From Tepidibacillus decaturensis (lineage in GTDB: Bacteria; Bacillota; Bacilli; Tepidibacillales; Tepidibacillaceae): a DNA stretch of 57,344 nt. The stretch lies in the NCBI RefSeq assembly GCF_001561915.1, contig NZ_LSKU01000001.1:1213296-1270639 (forward strand), given 5' to 3'. The stretch's first letter is position 1. Every line of letters starts with the position of its first letter. This document shows, one piece after another, positions 25,655-34,071 of the stretch. The notes under the pieces were generated by a model. That model made no database searches. It saw only the letters and a list, made by a program, of their open reading frames with translations, and had not been told where the DNA came from. The position numbers and the translations under genes are program-made.

Positions 25655-26443
25655 TTAAGTTGAATAACGAACTCCTTTAAACTTACGCCAGATTACATAG
25701 CTTAAGGCTATAAAGATTGTAATACCCATTCCAACAGATGTTTTCCAAATCGTATTTTCCCCTATATAGTTAACCCATGTTTCTTTTCCATCACCATAAA
25801 ATAATTGATTTATATTTGTTCGTAATTGATTGAGAAGGATTTCCTTATTTTGATCTACTTGTTGGCTAACCAGTGCCTTAATCAATGAATCAGTTCTTTC
25901 AACAACATACGGAGGCTTTACTACGATAATAGCTGGCCTAATTAAGAGATAGTCATTTTGAAAATGAGTATAGGCTACTTCTATTTGTTTTGCATCTTTA
26001 GTTTTTATTTTTTGCTCGATTGTATTTAAATCTTTATTAATTACCGGATAGTAACGATGCCAATAAGGTTGTAACGGGTGAGTAAGAGCATCTATCGCTA
26101 GATACAATTGTGTCGCTGAATAGAGAATAGATTTTTCATTTGGTGAAATAGCTGCAAGCTCTTTTTTTGAGTGGATAATGACTGCTGATATTGCTTCAAT
26201 TCCTTCTGTAGTGGTTAACCCCTTATAGGAGATGGTAGGAAATAAGAGTGACAACTTTACAAGTTCCCCTTTTGCAGCTGCGTACTCTTTTATCTTTACT
26301 TTTTCATAGAATATTTGCGATAATCTTTGCAATTCTTGTAATTTGCTCTCTTCTGTCTCTGAAGCATGAACGAATGGTATATATAATTGAAAGAAAAAGA
26401 AGATTATCGCTATAACCATGACAACATAATTTTTATTAAACAT
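25655..26443 (-). CDS. ypjB: YpjB family sporulation-linked membrane protein
   Basis: About 262 residues: a signal peptide or N-terminal anchor (ending near PFVHASE), a helical extracytoplasmic part, and one C-terminal membrane segment (SVGMGITIFIALSYVIW) with a basic tail. This layout and the place next to ypjA fit the YpjB family, known in B. subtilis for a sporulation-related phenotype. I chose ATG 26443 (AAGGGGTG upstream); a GTG three codons earlier is inside the ribosome site. It follows ypjA by 42 bp. The biochemical role is unknown. Confidence 0.75.
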   Translation of the reverse strand: MFNKNYVVMVIAIIFFFFQLYIPFVHASETEESKLQELQRLSQIFYEKVKIKEYAAAKGELVKLSLLFPTISYKGLTTTEGIEAISAVIIHSKKELAAISPNEKSILYSATQLYLAIDALTHPLQPYWHRYYPVINKDLNTIEQKIKTKDAKQIEVAYTHFQNDYLLIRPAIIVVKPPYVVERTDSLIKALVSQQVDQNKEILLNQLRTNINQLFYGDGKETWVNYIGENTIWKTSVGMGITIFIALSYVIWRKFKGVRYST

Positions 26444-26485
26444 CCGATTCACCCCTTATCCTATACTATTAGGGGTTGTACGACT

Positions 26486-27103
26486 TTATGCTTTGTTTCT
26501 CCTTAAAGTGAAAAATAATAAAAAAGTAAATAGACTTAGAGCAAGTGTATATTTCCCTACAACATGATCGATTTGACTAATGCTTTCCGGTAACCATGGA
26601 TGTACATCCTGAGTATAATCAACAAAATCATTGATGATAATCCATACCCCTGAGATAAGAAGTTCGGTTATGCCAAAGGAATACTTCTTGACATATAAAA
26701 TTGCTTCAAATGCCATTCCTAAATGGGAAATTATTAACATCACATCAATCCATGTAATCGATTGGATTGTAATAAGATGAATTAATGAGTGATCTTTTGC
26801 TAATGCACCCCAAATAATCATCGCTACCGCCCATATTCCATATTTGAAGGAAGTTAGTGCTGCAATTGCTTCGATTAGAGGGGCTTTCTTTTTAAAAAGG
26901 AAAAGGATAAGAAACAAAGTAAAAAAAGTACTAGATGTTGGGCTATCAGGTACAAAAATGATCCATTTTTTTGGGGAGGCCATAAGTTGATTTTTGTACC
27001 AATAAAATCCATAAATCGAACCTAAAAAATTAATCACAATTAATGAGATTAGAAACCATCGTTTTTCTAAATAGGATTGAATCGAATTCCATATGTACTG
27101 CAT
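26486..27103 (-). CDS. ypjA: YpjA family (DUF1405) membrane protein
   Basis: A 205-residue integral membrane protein with six or so hydrophobic helices: INFLGSIYGFYWYKNQL, then VPDSPTSSTFFTLFLILFLF, ALTSFKYGIWAVAMIIWG and SHLGMAFEAILYV. The VPDSPTS and HLGMAFEA motifs are typical of DUF1405. It precedes ypjB as in B. subtilis. There qcrABC (menaquinol:cytochrome c reductase) stands between ypiF and ypjA; here ypiB comes directly upstream, so qcr is missing from this place. Function is unknown. Confidence 0.82.
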   Translation of the reverse strand: MQYIWNSIQSYLEKRWFLISLIVINFLGSIYGFYWYKNQLMASPKKWIIFVPDSPTSSTFFTLFLILFLFKKKAPLIEAIAALTSFKYGIWAVAMIIWGALAKDHSLIHLITIQSITWIDVMLIISHLGMAFEAILYVKKYSFGITELLISGVWIIINDFVDYTQDVHPWLPESISQIDHVVGKYTLALSLFTFLLFFTLRRNKA

Positions 27104-27183
27104 CGTATTACTCCTCTCAACTAAGTAGAAAAAATATCCACTCTATTTTAACACAAAACCCATAATATTGAAGCAAACAGAAA

Positions 27184-27212
27184 AAACCTGAGTATAAAGG
27201 ATACCCAGGTTT
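27184..27212 (-). terminator. Terminator after ypiB
   Basis: AAACCTG (27184-27190) and CAGGTTT (27206-27212) form the stem base, with further pairing inside (GTAT/ATAC), and TTTTTT follows on the minus strand. It lies 8 bp after the ypiB stop. Confidence 0.8.
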
Positions 27213-27219
27213 AGAAAAT

Positions 27220-27767
27220 TTATTTTTCTTCTTCATTTAATAATTGTTTAAGTTGATTGGTTAGTTCTATAAAGGTTTCTTTATCACCTTTGATTAAAGC
27301 CACATCGATTGCCGCGTATAATTGCTCCTTATTAAACTGACGAACCGCCTTATCCAAGACCATCTCCGCCATAAGATCCAGCAAAGAATCCTTCACAAGG
27401 TTTTGTCTTTCCATCGGATTTCCCTCCAATACCGCGGCATATTCCGGGGAGTTTTCCCGGTCTTTAAAAAATAAACCGATATATATTTCTTCCTCTGGAT
27501 TAGAACGAATATCTAAGAATGCTGCCTCTACATCAGGAGTGACACGATTTTTTTGTAAAACTTAAAAGGTGTTAATGTAACACACTCAGATGAAATAAAT
27601 AAAGATTTGGGTAGGTCATGAATGTCTTCAACGAAATGTACTTTTTCTAATATTTTATCATTTGAAGCGATATAAGTAAGTAGCCAAGCTGCTTCTTTTT
27701 TTGCTAATGTGTACGAACTTAAAAACCATTTAATAAAATCTTTTTTGTCATTCACTGTGATCATCAT
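27220..27767 (-). pseudogene. ypiB: YpiB/ReoY-type protein with IDEAL domain, single-base frameshift
   Basis: UPF0302 (YpiB) N-terminal domain (DFIKWFLSSYTLAKKEAAWLLTYI, VHFVE, LTPFKFYKK) plus a C-terminal IDEAL domain (YAAIDVALIKGDKETFIEL). In B. subtilis and Listeria this protein (ReoY) helps ClpCP degrade MurA, so it tunes peptidoglycan synthesis; that role is inferred here. The two parts lie in different frames and join if the A7 run 27548-27554 is A8, giving FYKKNRVTPDVEAAFLD and 182 residues. The joined segment DIRSNPEEEIYIGLFFKD is typical of the family. GGAGG precedes tandem ATGs. Confidence 0.85.
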
Positions 27768-27875
27768 AGTGCCTACCTCCTATCATATAAATATGTTTGT
27801 GTTTTTATATTATATTCGAAAAATAGCAAGATTTCCTTTCCTTTTTTTAAAAAAGTGTCAGAAAAGTTTTGGAAC

Positions 27876-29030
27876 TTAATATACGATCTCCTTTGCCTCA
27901 AAACTCTCAAAGTCATTAATCCAGTGATGTCCTTCTTCCGTAACACGTAAAAATGGAATCCCATCATCATTTCCTAATTGAATGAGACCAAGATGTAGCA
28001 TCATTTTGATGATTCGTTCTTGAAAAATCTGTTCTTTTTTTTCATAATAATGGTCTTTCAACCAAAAGAGAGTTAACTCTTGTAAATGATCTAAACGTAC
28101 CCATTGTTGATATGACATCAGATCGATAAAACGAACGATCAAAGGCAAAAAGGGAATGGGATGTTTATATAAACGAACCCAAAATTGATATAGTTTCTTG
28201 CTTTCCTTCATTCGTTGATGTGATCGTTCAACCCATTGGATTCCTAATGTGGTTAAGCCTAAAAAACCTTTTTCTCCTTCATCAATCCATTTTTGATAAT
28301 ATGCATAATCATACAGCAACGAGAAACGGTCTGGATATTCATCATACCTTCTACCATATCCAAAACGAAATGCTTGTCGTTTTAAAGGCTCCTCAGGTAT
28401 GATAAAGGACTGAAAAATGGCATATTGCTGTCTTTTGTAGATGTTCCCTTCATTTGTTAGATAGATATCCTCTTTGCGTATTGTATTTAGAAAGGTGAGT
28501 AAATCAGAAAATAAAAGATCTATCTCATCACGGTAAAAGGGGATTTCCTCTTTCACAAGCACTTGTTTTTGTAATTTTCGAATAAGTGATTGTAATATTT
28601 TCTTTTTTAGGTCTTCGGGTACTAAATAGATCAGTAAATGTTTCTTCCCTACTCCTTGAAAGATCCAACCTTTTTTCAATGCTGTTAATACAATTTCTCT
28701 TGGTTTTTCATTTGATTGTTGAAGTTCAATTGCTTGTTTTCCTTTTGCTAATAAATCTTCAATTGTGTACTTGGTTCGTGAGTCTAAATATAATAATTGA
28801 ACAAAAGTGCGTTCTATATCAGTTAGTTGATCGATCATTTCCTCCAATGTGTTATTTTGAAAAAGAGTATAAATAATGGATTGAATCATCTCTGTTTTCG
28901 AATGGCGGTCACATTGACATTGATAATGGTCAACAATTTTATTGATATGCTGTATATCTGCATAGATTAACATTTCATTAAGATTCAATGTGATCATCTC
29001 CATGGCCTGTATTTTTACTATTATTGCCAT
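27876..29030 (-). CDS. Helicase-associated (XPB/Ssl2-like) domain protein, no helicase motor
   Basis: Up to 384 residues without Walker motifs. The pattern LTDIERTFVQLLYLDSR, then VLTALKKGWIFQG and LVPEDLKKKIL resembles the helicase-associated domain found at the N-terminus of XPB/Ssl2-like proteins. The rest looks like stacked winged helices (DHLQELTLFWLKDHYYEK, LRVTEEGHHWI). Such stand-alone forms exist in Firmicutes, with unknown role. The start is unclear: ATG 29030 has no good ribosome site, while a TTG 14 codons later has GGAG 9 bp upstream. It lies between ypiA and ypiB. Confidence 0.6.
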   Translation of the reverse strand: MAIIVKIQAMEMITLNLNEMLIYADIQHINKIVDHYQCQCDRHSKTEMIQSIIYTLFQNNTLEEMIDQLTDIERTFVQLLYLDSRTKYTIEDLLAKGKQAIELQQSNEKPREIVLTALKKGWIFQGVGKKHLLIYLVPEDLKKKILQSLIRKLQKQVLVKEEIPFYRDEIDLLFSDLLTFLNTIRKEDIYLTNEGNIYKRQQYAIFQSFIIPEEPLKRQAFRFGYGRRYDEYPDRFSLLYDYAYYQKWIDEGEKGFLGLTTLGIQWVERSHQRMKESKKLYQFWVRLYKHPIPFLPLIVRFIDLMSYQQWVRLDHLQELTLFWLKDHYYEKKEQIFQERIIKMMLHLGLIQLGNDDGIPFLRVTEEGHHWINDFESFEAKEIVY

Positions 29031-29064
29031 GATTTAACAATAAATATTCCATTTAATATCAAAA

Positions 29065-29093
29065 AAAAGACCAAAATCTACTCTTGGTCTTTT
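29065..29093 (-). terminator. Terminator after ypiA
   Basis: AAAAGACCAA (29065-29074) pairs perfectly with TTGGTCTTTT (29084-29093), with eight T residues on the minus strand. The distal arm lies in the last codons of ypiA. Confidence 0.85.
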
Positions 29094-30355
29094 AATAATT
29101 GTAAGAGTTGTTCCTTAATCATGTTCAGTTGTACCTGTGTAGGATCTATTGCTAAAGATTGTTCCATCATTGATAATGCCTTATTATACTGCTTTGTTTC
29201 TGCATAACAAGCAGCTAATTGTGTCAATATTTTTGGGTCAGGCTCTATTTCGATCTGTTTTTCATAACACTCAATCGCTTTTTCTATCTCACCATTTTTA
29301 AAATACAAATCACCTAAATCATGACAAATTTCTTCATCTGAAAATTCATGATATATCATTTCATATTGCTGGATTGCCTCTTTAACATCTCCATATGCTT
29401 TAATTATTTTGGCATACATCAAATGTAAATTTAGATCATCCGGATCAATTTCCAACGCTTTATATAGAATTTCTTTTGCTTTTTCCCATTCTTCCTGGTG
29501 TAAATAAATTTTCCCTATTCTTTTTAAAGCAGGTAAAAAGTATTCATCGATACTTAATATCTTCTCTAATTTCTGAAGTGCCTGTTCATGTTCATGTTCC
29601 CTTTCATAGGCATCAGCCAAAGAGGTCAAAACCTCTAAATTTTCTGGTTGTAATTCTGCGACCCTTTTTAAAGCTTTAATCCCTTCAGAAATTTGACCGA
29701 TCTGAACAAGTAACATTCCTTTTAGGTATAAAGCCTCCTCTTGATCAGGATACCTTTTAAGAACCTCTTCGTAGTGGTGTAATGCTTCATCAAAATGTCC
29801 AATACTATATTCAGCTTCACCTAATGCTAAAAAATATAAAGGTTCTTCTCCATCTAGTTCAGTTGCCTGTCTAAAGCCTTCAATTGCAGACTCAAAATCA
29901 CCTAATTCAAAAGCGTATAACCCTTTCTGATAATAATAAAAGGGAATCTCCTTATTTTCTTCAATTGCTTTGTTAATATATCGATAAGCCACTTCTGGTA
30001 ACCCTTCATCAAAATAAAGTTGGGATAAAAAAACATAATCATCATCTGTGGGATCAAGACTAATAATTTGATGCATTAATTCTAGTGCCTGGTCATAATC
30101 CCCTTCTTTATAAAAGATTTCAGCTTGTAATCTATTTAATTCAATTGGCTGAATCTGATCTTTAATCTGTTGAAGCATATCCTTGGCATCCTCAACATGC
30201 CCTAAAAATAAATGAATCTTTATGATATCTATTTTTTCTTCTGAATTTAGCTTATGTACATCAATACTTTTTAAAAGAGTTAATCCTTCTTCAATATTTC
30301 CACTTTTAAATTGCTGAACCATATCTGCAATGCGCTCGGAAAAAGACTGCGGCAT
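29078..30355 (-). CDS. ypiA: YpiA family TPR protein
   Basis: A 425-residue protein made almost entirely of tetratricopeptide repeats, about eleven of them (for example YDQALELMHQIISLDPTDD, FDEALHHYEEVLKRYPDQ, WEKAKEILYKALEIDPDD). This fits B. subtilis YpiA in size, repeat content and position upstream of ypiB. The start is ATG 30355 with AAGGAGTG just before; the in-frame extension to 30454 crosses a terminator. In Firmicutes the ypiA/ypiB neighbourhood is tied to control of MurA stability; a scaffold role is plausible but not proven. A terminator follows. Confidence 0.8.
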   Translation of the reverse strand: MPQSFSERIADMVQQFKSGNIEEGLTLLKSIDVHKLNSEEKIDIIKIHLFLGHVEDAKDMLQQIKDQIQPIELNRLQAEIFYKEGDYDQALELMHQIISLDPTDDDYVFLSQLYFDEGLPEVAYRYINKAIEENKEIPFYYYQKGLYAFELGDFESAIEGFRQATELDGEEPLYFLALGEAEYSIGHFDEALHHYEEVLKRYPDQEEALYLKGMLLVQIGQISEGIKALKRVAELQPENLEVLTSLADAYEREHEHEQALQKLEKILSIDEYFLPALKRIGKIYLHQEEWEKAKEILYKALEIDPDDLNLHLMYAKIIKAYGDVKEAIQQYEMIYHEFSDEEICHDLGDLYFKNGEIEKAIECYEKQIEIEPDPKILTQLAACYAETKQYNKALSMMEQSLAIDPTQVQLNMIKEQLLQLLKDQE

Positions 30356-30413
30356 AAAATTGCACTCCTTAATATTGCTTAATATTGGATTGTTACACTC
30401 ATCATATATAAAA

Positions 30414-30437
30414 AACCACACTTCTTCAAGTGTGGTT
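30414..30437 (-). terminator. Terminator after the sigma factor operon
   Basis: AACCACACTT (30414-30423) pairs perfectly with AAGTGTGGTT (30428-30437), four-base loop, with TTTTTT after it on the minus strand. It overlaps the end of the membrane-partner gene. Confidence 0.85.
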
Positions 30438-30893
30438 AGAGTTCTTTTCTTCATTTGAGATCCAATTCATCAATAAAGTGATCATCGATAAACCCAAAAT
30501 AATGATTACAAGAAAAAGTTGCAATTTTGTTTGATCATTTTCATGTGGATGATAAAGCTTTGGTTCACCTATACTTGCTACCATTCCTTCTTGGATTTCA
30601 GAAAAACCTAGGTTAGTAAAGGATTTAGCGAAGTCGGTTGATTTTATAATCGATATAAATGAATCATTCGGTGCAGATGGGGTATACGTATTAGGGCTAG
30701 GTTTTAAAAATAGAAAACTAAGAACAACCCCAATAAGGAAAACAATAGCAATCAAAGAACCAATGTTTATCGTGCTCTTATGATTGGTAATAGGCTGCTC
30801 ATGAACCGGGACAGCCCATCTATTTTCATTGATAATCCTTTCCATCACTTTCCTTGATAGATCACTTTTTTCAATTGGTTGGATCCTATCCAT
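30426..30893 (-). CDS. Two-helix membrane protein, probable anti-sigma factor
   Basis: 155 residues: a cytoplasmic N-terminus of about 45 residues (SRKVMERIINENRWAVP), a membrane helix (GSLIAIVFLIGVVLSFLFL), an outer segment, and a second helix near the C-terminus (LFLVIIILGLSMITLLM). No family recognised. It lies 9 bp after the sigma factor gene. That pairing, with a short cytoplasmic domain and membrane anchor, is the normal form of an ECF anti-sigma factor. It has no HxxxCxxC zinc motif. The signal it would sense is unknown. Confidence 0.65.
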   Translation of the reverse strand: MDRIQPIEKSDLSRKVMERIINENRWAVPVHEQPITNHKSTINIGSLIAIVFLIGVVLSFLFLKPSPNTYTPSAPNDSFISIIKSTDFAKSFTNLGFSEIQEGMVASIGEPKLYHPHENDQTKLQLFLVIIILGLSMITLLMNWISNEEKNSNHT

Positions 30894-30902
30894 GTTATCT
30901 TT

Positions 30903-31487
30903 TCATCCCTTCATATCAGACCATTGATGTTCATTATGTACGTAAGTCTCTAATTGGGATTTAATACTTCCCCTTGCTCTAAATAATAATGATTTTACCG
31001 AGCTTACAGTCGAATTTAAAATATGAGCAATTTCTTTATAATCCATTTGCTCATATTCTCTTAGAATGAGAGCTGATCTTTGCTTTTCAGGTAAACAGTT
31101 GATCGCTTCTCTTACTTTTTGTACGCTTTCATTCCTTAATAACTCTTGTTCTGGTAATAAATTAAGTGAAACTTGAAAAGTTTGTACTGTTTCATCCAAA
31201 AACAACTCTGAATGTTTAGATTTTCTAATTTCACTTAATGTGGTATTTCTAGCAATCGTATATAACCAAGTAGAAAAAGTTGCCTCTTCATCTCTAAATG
31301 TATCTAAACTCTTAAATGCTTTGTAGAAGGTTTCTTGGCATATATCCTCTGCATAGGCCTCCATTCGATACGTTCGAAGTAATTGCAGGATAAAAGCTTG
31401 TATTTTCTTTTCATATCTTTGAATCAAGATGGAATACAGCTCAATTTGACCATCTTTTATCTCCCGGATTACCTGAGAATCTGTCAT
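30903..31487 (-). CDS. ECF-type RNA polymerase sigma factor
   Basis: A 194-residue sigma-70 family member with region 2 (YAEDICQETFYKAFKSLDTFRDE, then FSTWLYTIARN) and region 4 (LPEKQRSALILREYEQMDYKEIAHILNSTVSSVKSLLFRAR). It lacks region 3, the pattern of ECF (group 4) factors. A probable anti-sigma gene follows. The promoter upstream (31546-31575) looks like sigma-A rather than an ECF autoregulatory type. The pair sits between ypiA and aroA, a place with no sigma factor in B. subtilis. The regulon cannot be told. Confidence 0.92.
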   Translation of the reverse strand: MTDSQVIREIKDGQIELYSILIQRYEKKIQAFILQLLRTYRMEAYAEDICQETFYKAFKSLDTFRDEEATFSTWLYTIARNTTLSEIRKSKHSELFLDETVQTFQVSLNLLPEQELLRNESVQKVREAINCLPEKQRSALILREYEQMDYKEIAHILNSTVSSVKSLLFRARGSIKSQLETYVHNEHQWSDMKG

Positions 31488-31545
31488 CCCAAGAATCCCC
31501 CTTTAAAGTTTCCACTCTCATACTATATGTTTATCTCTTATTTTT

Positions 31546-31575
31546 AGAATAGCTTTAAATAAATTGATTCGTCAA
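31546..31575 (-). promoter_or_regulatory. Promoter of the sigma factor gene
   Basis: On the minus strand TTGACG (31570-31575) and TATTCT (31546-31551) are 18 bp apart, 59 bp before the sigma factor ATG. It looks like a sigma-A promoter; no AAC..CGTC ECF motif was seen. Confidence 0.6.
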
Positions 31576-31592
31576 TAGATTTCTTCATATAT

Positions 31593-32885
31593 TCACTTAA
31601 TTGTTGATATTTGGCGCAAATGTTCAAAAAACTGGGGATAAGAAATATTAACGGCTTCTGCCTGCTGAATAATAATAGGCTCCTTTGCAATCAACCCAGC
31701 TATAGCCATTGCCATTCCGATCCGATGATCACCATGGGTAGATACCTGACCCCCTTGTATCCTTTGCTTACCCTCGATAACAAACCCATCTGTTAACTCT
31801 TCTACTTTGACACCTACTTGGCGCAATTCATTGACAATGGTGGAAATTCGATCACTTTCTTTAACCCTTAACTCTTCTGCATTCGTTACTTTTGTTATCC
31901 CTTCTGCTTGTGTTGCAACAACCGCAAATAAAGGTAATTCATCAATAATTTTTGGAATCCAATCCCCCGAGATGGTTATTCCCTGTAGATTACTAGATTT
32001 AACAAGAATATCACCTACAGATTCATTTCCTTCATAGTGTAAATTTAATATTTCTATTTGGCCATTCATTTGTTGCATTGCTTGTAGAAAACCAATTCTT
32101 GTCGGGTTTAATCCGATATTCTTTATTCTTAATAAACTATTTGGAACTAAAAGAGCGGCAGCTATAAAAAAAGCTGCAGAAGAAAAATCACCGGGTATAT
32201 TTACTTCTTGGCCTTCTAATCTTGGACTTGGCCAAATGGTCACTTCTTGGTTTGTTTTTTCTAATTTTGCTCCAAACTGAAGCAACATATTTTCACTGTG
32301 ATCTCTAGATTGAAATGGCTCGATCACTGTTGTTTTCTGATCTGCAAATAATCCAGCAAATAGAATTGCTGATTTTACTTGAGCGCTGGCTACTGGTGAA
32401 TGGTAGGCGATTCCTTTTAATTTACCGCCTCTAATAGATAGGGGTGCATATTTCCCCTCTTCCCGACCATCTATTTTGGCTCCCATTAAAGAAAGGGGTT
32501 CCTTGATCCGTTTCATCGGACGTTTTAAGATAGAGTCATCTCCAATAAGTACACTATGAAAGGGTTGCCCAGCTAAGATACCAGCAGTTAAGCGTATTGT
32601 TGTCCCAGAATTTCCTACATCAAGAACATATTTTGGTTCTTGTAATTGATTAAGACCCTTTCCCTTAATAATATATGAAGTCTCAGCAACTCTATCAATT
32701 TCCACACCTAATTGTCGAAATACCCTTATTGTGCTTAAACAATCTTCTCCATTTAAAAAACCATGAATATGGGTATTCCCAAGGGAAAGGGCACCAAGCA
32801 TCACAGCTCGATGAGAAATCGACTTATCTCCAGGTACCTCAATAGACCCTTTAATCGATGTAATGGGATGAATAATCTGATTCAT
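31593..32885 (-). CDS. aroA: 3-phosphoshikimate 1-carboxyvinyltransferase (EPSP synthase)
   Basis: Joins phosphoenolpyruvate and shikimate-3-phosphate, the sixth shikimate step. The 430-residue protein has GSIEVPGDKSISHRAVMLGAL at the start, DVGNSGTTIRLTAGIL (the PEP-binding motif), SAQVKSAILFAGL, and LRVKESDRISTIVNELR near the end. The glyphosate-related segment reads GNSGTTIRL. It follows hisC by 28 bp and closes the aroC-aroB-hisC-aroA run. In B. subtilis tyrA lies between hisC and aroE (the EPSP synthase gene there); tyrA is absent here. Confidence 0.96.
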   Translation of the reverse strand: MNQIIHPITSIKGSIEVPGDKSISHRAVMLGALSLGNTHIHGFLNGEDCLSTIRVFRQLGVEIDRVAETSYIIKGKGLNQLQEPKYVLDVGNSGTTIRLTAGILAGQPFHSVLIGDDSILKRPMKRIKEPLSLMGAKIDGREEGKYAPLSIRGGKLKGIAYHSPVASAQVKSAILFAGLFADQKTTVIEPFQSRDHSENMLLQFGAKLEKTNQEVTIWPSPRLEGQEVNIPGDFSSAAFFIAAALLVPNSLLRIKNIGLNPTRIGFLQAMQQMNGQIEILNLHYEGNESVGDILVKSSNLQGITISGDWIPKIIDELPLFAVVATQAEGITKVTNAEELRVKESDRISTIVNELRQVGVKVEELTDGFVIEGKQRIQGGQVSTHGDHRIGMAMAIAGLIAKEPIIIQQAEAVNISYPQFFEHLRQISTIK

Positions 32886-32913
32886 AAACTCCCCTGCCTA
32901 TACAAATATTTTA

Positions 32914-33993
32914 TTAAGCAAATTGTTTTAAAGTATCCACTACTTTTTCCATTTGTTCTTTTGTGCCAATGGTCACACGTATCCAACCTGGAAAGCCAAG
33001 TTTGGACCCAGCCCTAATGATAATTCCTTCTTCTAAAAGTTTCTGAAAAACTAGCTGATCATCTGTGTTCACATTTACAAGAACAAAATTGGTTTCTGAT
33101 GGAAAATAAGAAAAACCAAGTTGTTGAAGTTCATCTAAAAAATATTGTTTATTTTTCTCGTTCTGTTCTTTGCAATATTGAATAAATTCCTGATCCAAAA
33201 TGGCCTCTTCAGCACTTACTTGAGCAAAACGATTGGCATTAAAAGGTTCCTTAATTCTTAATAGATCTTGAATCACTTTTAGATTTGAAATACCATAACC
33301 AATCCGAAGTGAAGCCAAACCATATATTTTGGAAAAGGTACGTAATATCATCAAATTTGGGTATTTAGATAGAAGTTGTAAAGAATCAGGGTATGTTTGA
33401 TCAGTTACATATTCAGCATATGCTTCATCTAGGATGACTAATTTATCTTTTGGTACAAAGTCGAGAAAAGAAATAAGTTCTTGCTCTGATATGATCGTTC
33501 CCGTAGGATTATTTGGGTTACAGATCCAAATTAAAGCTGTCTTTTCGGAGATTACCTCAGCCATTTTCTCTAAATCATGTTTTCCTTCTACTAAAGGGAT
33601 TTCGATCACTTTTGCCCCTTCCATTAAAGCATTCGTTTTGTACATAGGAAATGTAGGGGTAGCCATGATCACCTCAGTATTTGAATTAAGATAAGCCCTT
33701 GAAAGATATTGTATGATTTCATCAGAGCCATTTCCTAAAATAATCTGTTCTGGAGCAATATGATATAAATCAGCAATTCGTTCTTTTAAATTTCTACCTG
33801 CACCATCAGGATAAATCGTGATCATCTCTAGTTCTTTCAAGATCCGTTCTCGAATCCGTTTTGAGGCACCAAAAGGATTTTCATTTGATGCTAATTTCAT
33901 AACATTTGTAAGACCTAATTCTTCTTGTACGTCTTCGATCGGTTTACCAGGTTGGTAGATCGGGATCTCCTTTAATTCAGGATTTAAAATCAT
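32914..33993 (-). CDS. hisC: Histidinol-phosphate / aromatic aminotransferase
   Basis: A PLP aminotransferase for histidinol phosphate and, in Bacillus, also phenylalanine and tyrosine synthesis. The 359-residue protein has KLASNENPFGASKRI, ILGNGSDEIIQYL, CNPNNPTGTI, LDEAYAEYV and the PLP lysine in RTFSKIYGLASLRIGYG. I chose ATG 33993 (GAGGTG upstream); a GTG at 34002 is part of that site. Its place between aroB and aroA suggests use in aromatic amino acid synthesis. In B. subtilis the trp operon stands between aroB and hisC; here only 78 bp separate aroB and hisC. Confidence 0.95.
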   Translation of the reverse strand: MILNPELKEIPIYQPGKPIEDVQEELGLTNVMKLASNENPFGASKRIRERILKELEMITIYPDGAGRNLKERIADLYHIAPEQIILGNGSDEIIQYLSRAYLNSNTEVIMATPTFPMYKTNALMEGAKVIEIPLVEGKHDLEKMAEVISEKTALIWICNPNNPTGTIISEQELISFLDFVPKDKLVILDEAYAEYVTDQTYPDSLQLLSKYPNLMILRTFSKIYGLASLRIGYGISNLKVIQDLLRIKEPFNANRFAQVSAEEAILDQEFIQYCKEQNEKNKQYFLDELQQLGFSYFPSETNFVLVNVNTDDQLVFQKLLEEGIIIRAGSKLGFPGWIRVTIGTKEQMEKVVDTLKQFA

Positions 33994-34071
33994 TTCTTTC
34001 ACCTCATTTCAATGTTTAATTTTATCACTTTACTATATTAAAATCTATAAATAATTGATCTTCCTTTTCTT

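Noticed and set aside
27773-27970. Minus-strand ORF between the helicase-associated gene and ypiB
   Set aside because: Half of it is the +1 frame of the upstream gene and it shows no domain.
28586-28876. 96-residue plus-strand hydrophobic ORF
   Set aside because: Antisense to a helical, leucine-rich coding region; no own signals.
31488-31592. ECF autoregulatory promoter before the sigma factor
   Set aside because: A GGAAAC-like word exists, but it is too close to the start codon and no -10 partner is present; a sigma-A-like promoter fits better.
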